Shown: piece by piece, positions 43,963-45,638 of the stretch
Numbering within the stretch: the first letter of the stretch is position 1
How the letters are laid out: every line of letters begins with the position of its first letter
Assembly (NCBI GenBank): GCA_030593295.1
Contig: JAUVHO010000011.1
Span: forward strand, 1 to 45,638
Source of the DNA: Methanomassiliicoccales archaeon
Lineage (GTDB): Archaea; Thermoplasmatota; Thermoplasmata; RBG-16-68-12; SOIM01
Direction of reading: 5' to 3'
DNA length: 45,638 bases
Made by a program: the position numbers and the translations under genes
Notes under the pieces: model-generated
Database searches by the model: none
The model's input: only the letters and a program-made list of their open reading frames with translations
Told to the model about the DNA's origin: nothing

Positions 43963-44290
43963 GGGTTTGGTAGGCTTGAGCGGAGGGCTTGGCGTCCTCT
44001 ACTAGCCGAAATCGTCATGGCGGCGCTGACAGCCGGGGACGACGTAACCAGCCTGGTGATAGGCCCTGGGACAACGATGATATCCTGTCCCGCGGGGCTG
44101 GAGGTGGCGGATGGTTTGGCCGGAGGGTCACGGCCACCGCCTTGATCGCGGGAATCGGGTCAGGCACGGAAGTGAGCAGCCTTACCGCGTATTACCAACG
44201 CTCGTGGGGTAGCGGGGTTGAGAATGTTTCGGGATTCCCTCTTACCAGTTCTGAGCGACTACCCCGGTGGCCTATCACCGACCTATCATA
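43963..44290 (+). ncRNA. Archaeal signal recognition particle 7S RNA
   Basis: S-domain helix 8 signature gggtcaggcacggaagtgagcagcc with GGAA tetraloop; 5' ggtaggct pairs with 3' ggcctatc; length ~325 nt; TATA upstream. Ends ±10 nt. Confidence 0.93.
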
Positions 44291-44888
44291 ATTCGAGTTT
44301 TGTCTGTTTAGGACCCATCAAAAGTCCTTGAGCCTTGAACTCCTCAATCAGAATCATGTGAAGGACCCAGTCCATGACCTCCTCATAGTCCTTTTCCGGG
44401 TCAACGAGATACGCTGGATCGTTGGTCGGAAGCCTGAACCCGTTCTGTGCAAGCATCTTCCTGGCCTCGGACCTTTCCTCGCCTGTTACCCTCTTTGCCA
44501 GTACCGTGTCCCCGAAACCGAACTGCCGGATCTCTTGCAGGAAGATCGGTCTTCTTAGGAGGTTCTGAAGTATGTAACAGCCGATGGTCGCTGCCTCCTT
44601 GTCATCGACCTCCAGTGATCTGCACTTCTCCCTCACCACATCATAAATGCTCTTGTCGCTGTTCGATGTGACCGTGTAAACCTTGGAGGGCGGGATCTCC
44701 TTCTGCTTCAACATCCCAACGTCGGCCAGGGCTTTCAAGTATCCCGTAAGAACCAGCCGGTGAACCTTGTATCCGTCCCTCGCCAGCATCCTTGCGAGAC
44801 CGCTGATGGATGTCTCATTCTCCTTCAAGTAGGTAAATATCAGATCCTTCATGTTCTTGTCAGAAACGAACATCTCCTCTCCCCACAT
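44286..44888 (-). CDS. wHTH DNA-binding protein (predicted transcriptional regulator)
   Basis: LIFTYLKENETSISGLARMLARDGYKVHRLVLTGYLKALADVGMLKQKEIPPSKVYTVT; ATG at 44888 preferred over TTG 44897. Confidence 0.7.
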   Translation of the reverse strand: MWGEEMFVSDKNMKDLIFTYLKENETSISGLARMLARDGYKVHRLVLTGYLKALADVGMLKQKEIPPSKVYTVTSNSDKSIYDVVREKCRSLEVDDKEAATIGCYILQNLLRRPIFLQEIRQFGFGDTVLAKRVTGEERSEARKMLAQNGFRLPTNDPAYLVDPEKDYEEVMDWVLHMILIEEFKAQGLLMGPKQTKLEL

Positions 44889-44931
44889 GGTAAACAACCT
44901 GATAACAAATAAGCTTTTCTCGGTAACAAAC
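44889..44931. promoter_or_regulatory. Three direct repeats of GRTAA(A)CAAMY upstream of the wHTH gene
   Basis: GGTAAACAAC 44889-44898, GATAACAAAT 44901-44910, GGTAACAAAC 44922-44931. Confidence 0.4.
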
Positions 44932-45112
44932 TCAGTTCAAAAATGACTATAAACCAGCAGTCGAATGACCACAACGGCACGGGGCTCAGGAGAGTTGTGA
45001 CAGATTCATCATTCACGATTACTCCCCCTTTTATTTTTTCTAAAACAACATGGTATACCCGCTATTATGGATGCATAGAATGTAGCATCTCCGCGACTGG
45101 AGAATTCGGATG

Positions 45113-45638
45113 TCATTGGAGAGGTTCTTCTTCTGCTCCGTCCGGTTCTTTCTTCCTCCTTAGCCACAGAGCGAGAAGCACTATGCCAAGAAGGGCCAAA
45201 AGCGCTAAGGCACCGATTACCCAAATTCCAATAAGGTCTTCAGCTTGGTTCGTGGGTTTGTCAGGCTCAAACACCTCAAACGTGATTGTCTTCTCAGCCG
45301 TATTGCCAACTGAATCAATGGCCGTTACTCGAACAGTGTGGTTTCCATGCCCTGAAGGAATGAAGGTCAGTTTGTACGGTCCAGCACCCACCATTTGCTC
45401 GTAATATACAACTGTTCCGTTCCAATTAAGGATCTCGATCCTATTGGTCTCAGCACCATCTGTGTCCGCAACATCCCATGTAATGTTCGTACTTTCTCCG
45501 AGAACGAATTCCCCGGGAGATGCAACAAGGTCCTCTATGTCAGGGGGAGAGCCATCGATGATCAGATACTTCACTCCCGCAGTAGTGCTACCACAGTTCA
45601 TAAGAGAATCGCAAGTCCTGAACTCCAGTCCGTAAGTG
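45113..45638 (-). CDS. C-terminal part of a surface protein: Ig-like domain(s) + TM anchor, runs off the window end
   Basis: Open to the window edge in frame; ITWDVADTDGAETNRIEILNWNG...HTVRVTAIDSVGNTAEKTITFEVFEPDKP, TM IGIWVIGALALLALLGIVLLALWL, RRKKEP. Confidence 0.8.
   Translation of the reverse strand, partial: TYGLEFRTCDSLMNCGSTTAGVKYLIIDGSPPDIEDLVASPGEFVLGESTNITWDVADTDGAETNRIEILNWNGTVVYYEQMVGAGPYKLTFIPSGHGNHTVRVTAIDSVGNTAEKTITFEVFEPDKPTNQAEDLIGIWVIGALALLALLGIVLLALWLRRKKEPDGAEEEPLQ

Noticed and set aside
43989-44291. 100-aa ORF on the plus strand
   Set aside because: Falls entirely inside the SRP 7S RNA; composition follows the RNA, not a protein.
1-45638. CRISPR arrays, prophage, integrases, toxin-antitoxin or restriction genes
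   Set aside because: None recognised in the ORF translations or in the intergenic intervals.

Overview
The window is gene-dense archaeal chromosome, most likely Thermoplasmatota-like. That assignment is my inference from the gene content: SRP 7S RNA, ABCE1/RLI, archaeal NAC, complex I/Fpo-type subunits and an AbrB-PhoU fusion. Left to right it contains: a split, divergent nuo/fpo locus (nuoCD minus, XRE-type regulator, nuoAB plus); MATE and MFS transporters; AbrB-PhoU; a ~16 kb minus-strand oligopeptide-type ABC transporter locus (6481-22773); zinc-ribbon/helical-repeat proteins; a ferredoxin plus AOR-family pair; roadblock, V4R and CBS proteins; AMMECR1, dihydroorotase and DedA; RLI and NAC; a giant S8 surface protease; a 1578-aa membrane-anchored helical-repeat protein; the SRP RNA; a wHTH protein; and a truncated Ig-like surface protein. 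The strongest candidate for an undescribed system is the ABC transporter locus, where nearly every component carries an extra domain. The DppC-type permease has a ~790-aa extracellular insertion that reads as a kelch propeller nested in PQQ-like repeats. The DppB-type permease has a ~245-aa insertion at the equivalent place. The OppD ATPase has a ~105-aa insertion between Walker A and Q-loop, and OppF has a Cys/His-rich RING-like tail. Two paralogous Ig-tailed, C-terminally anchored binding proteins flank a membrane-anchored tandem-wHTH regulator, and a ~42-bp promoter-like element is shared upstream of the regulator and the first binding protein. A second candidate is a lineage-type helical repeat shared by two zinc-ribbon proteins and the 1578-aa protein. 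All calls come from reading the sequence and ORF translations; no database search or structure prediction was run.
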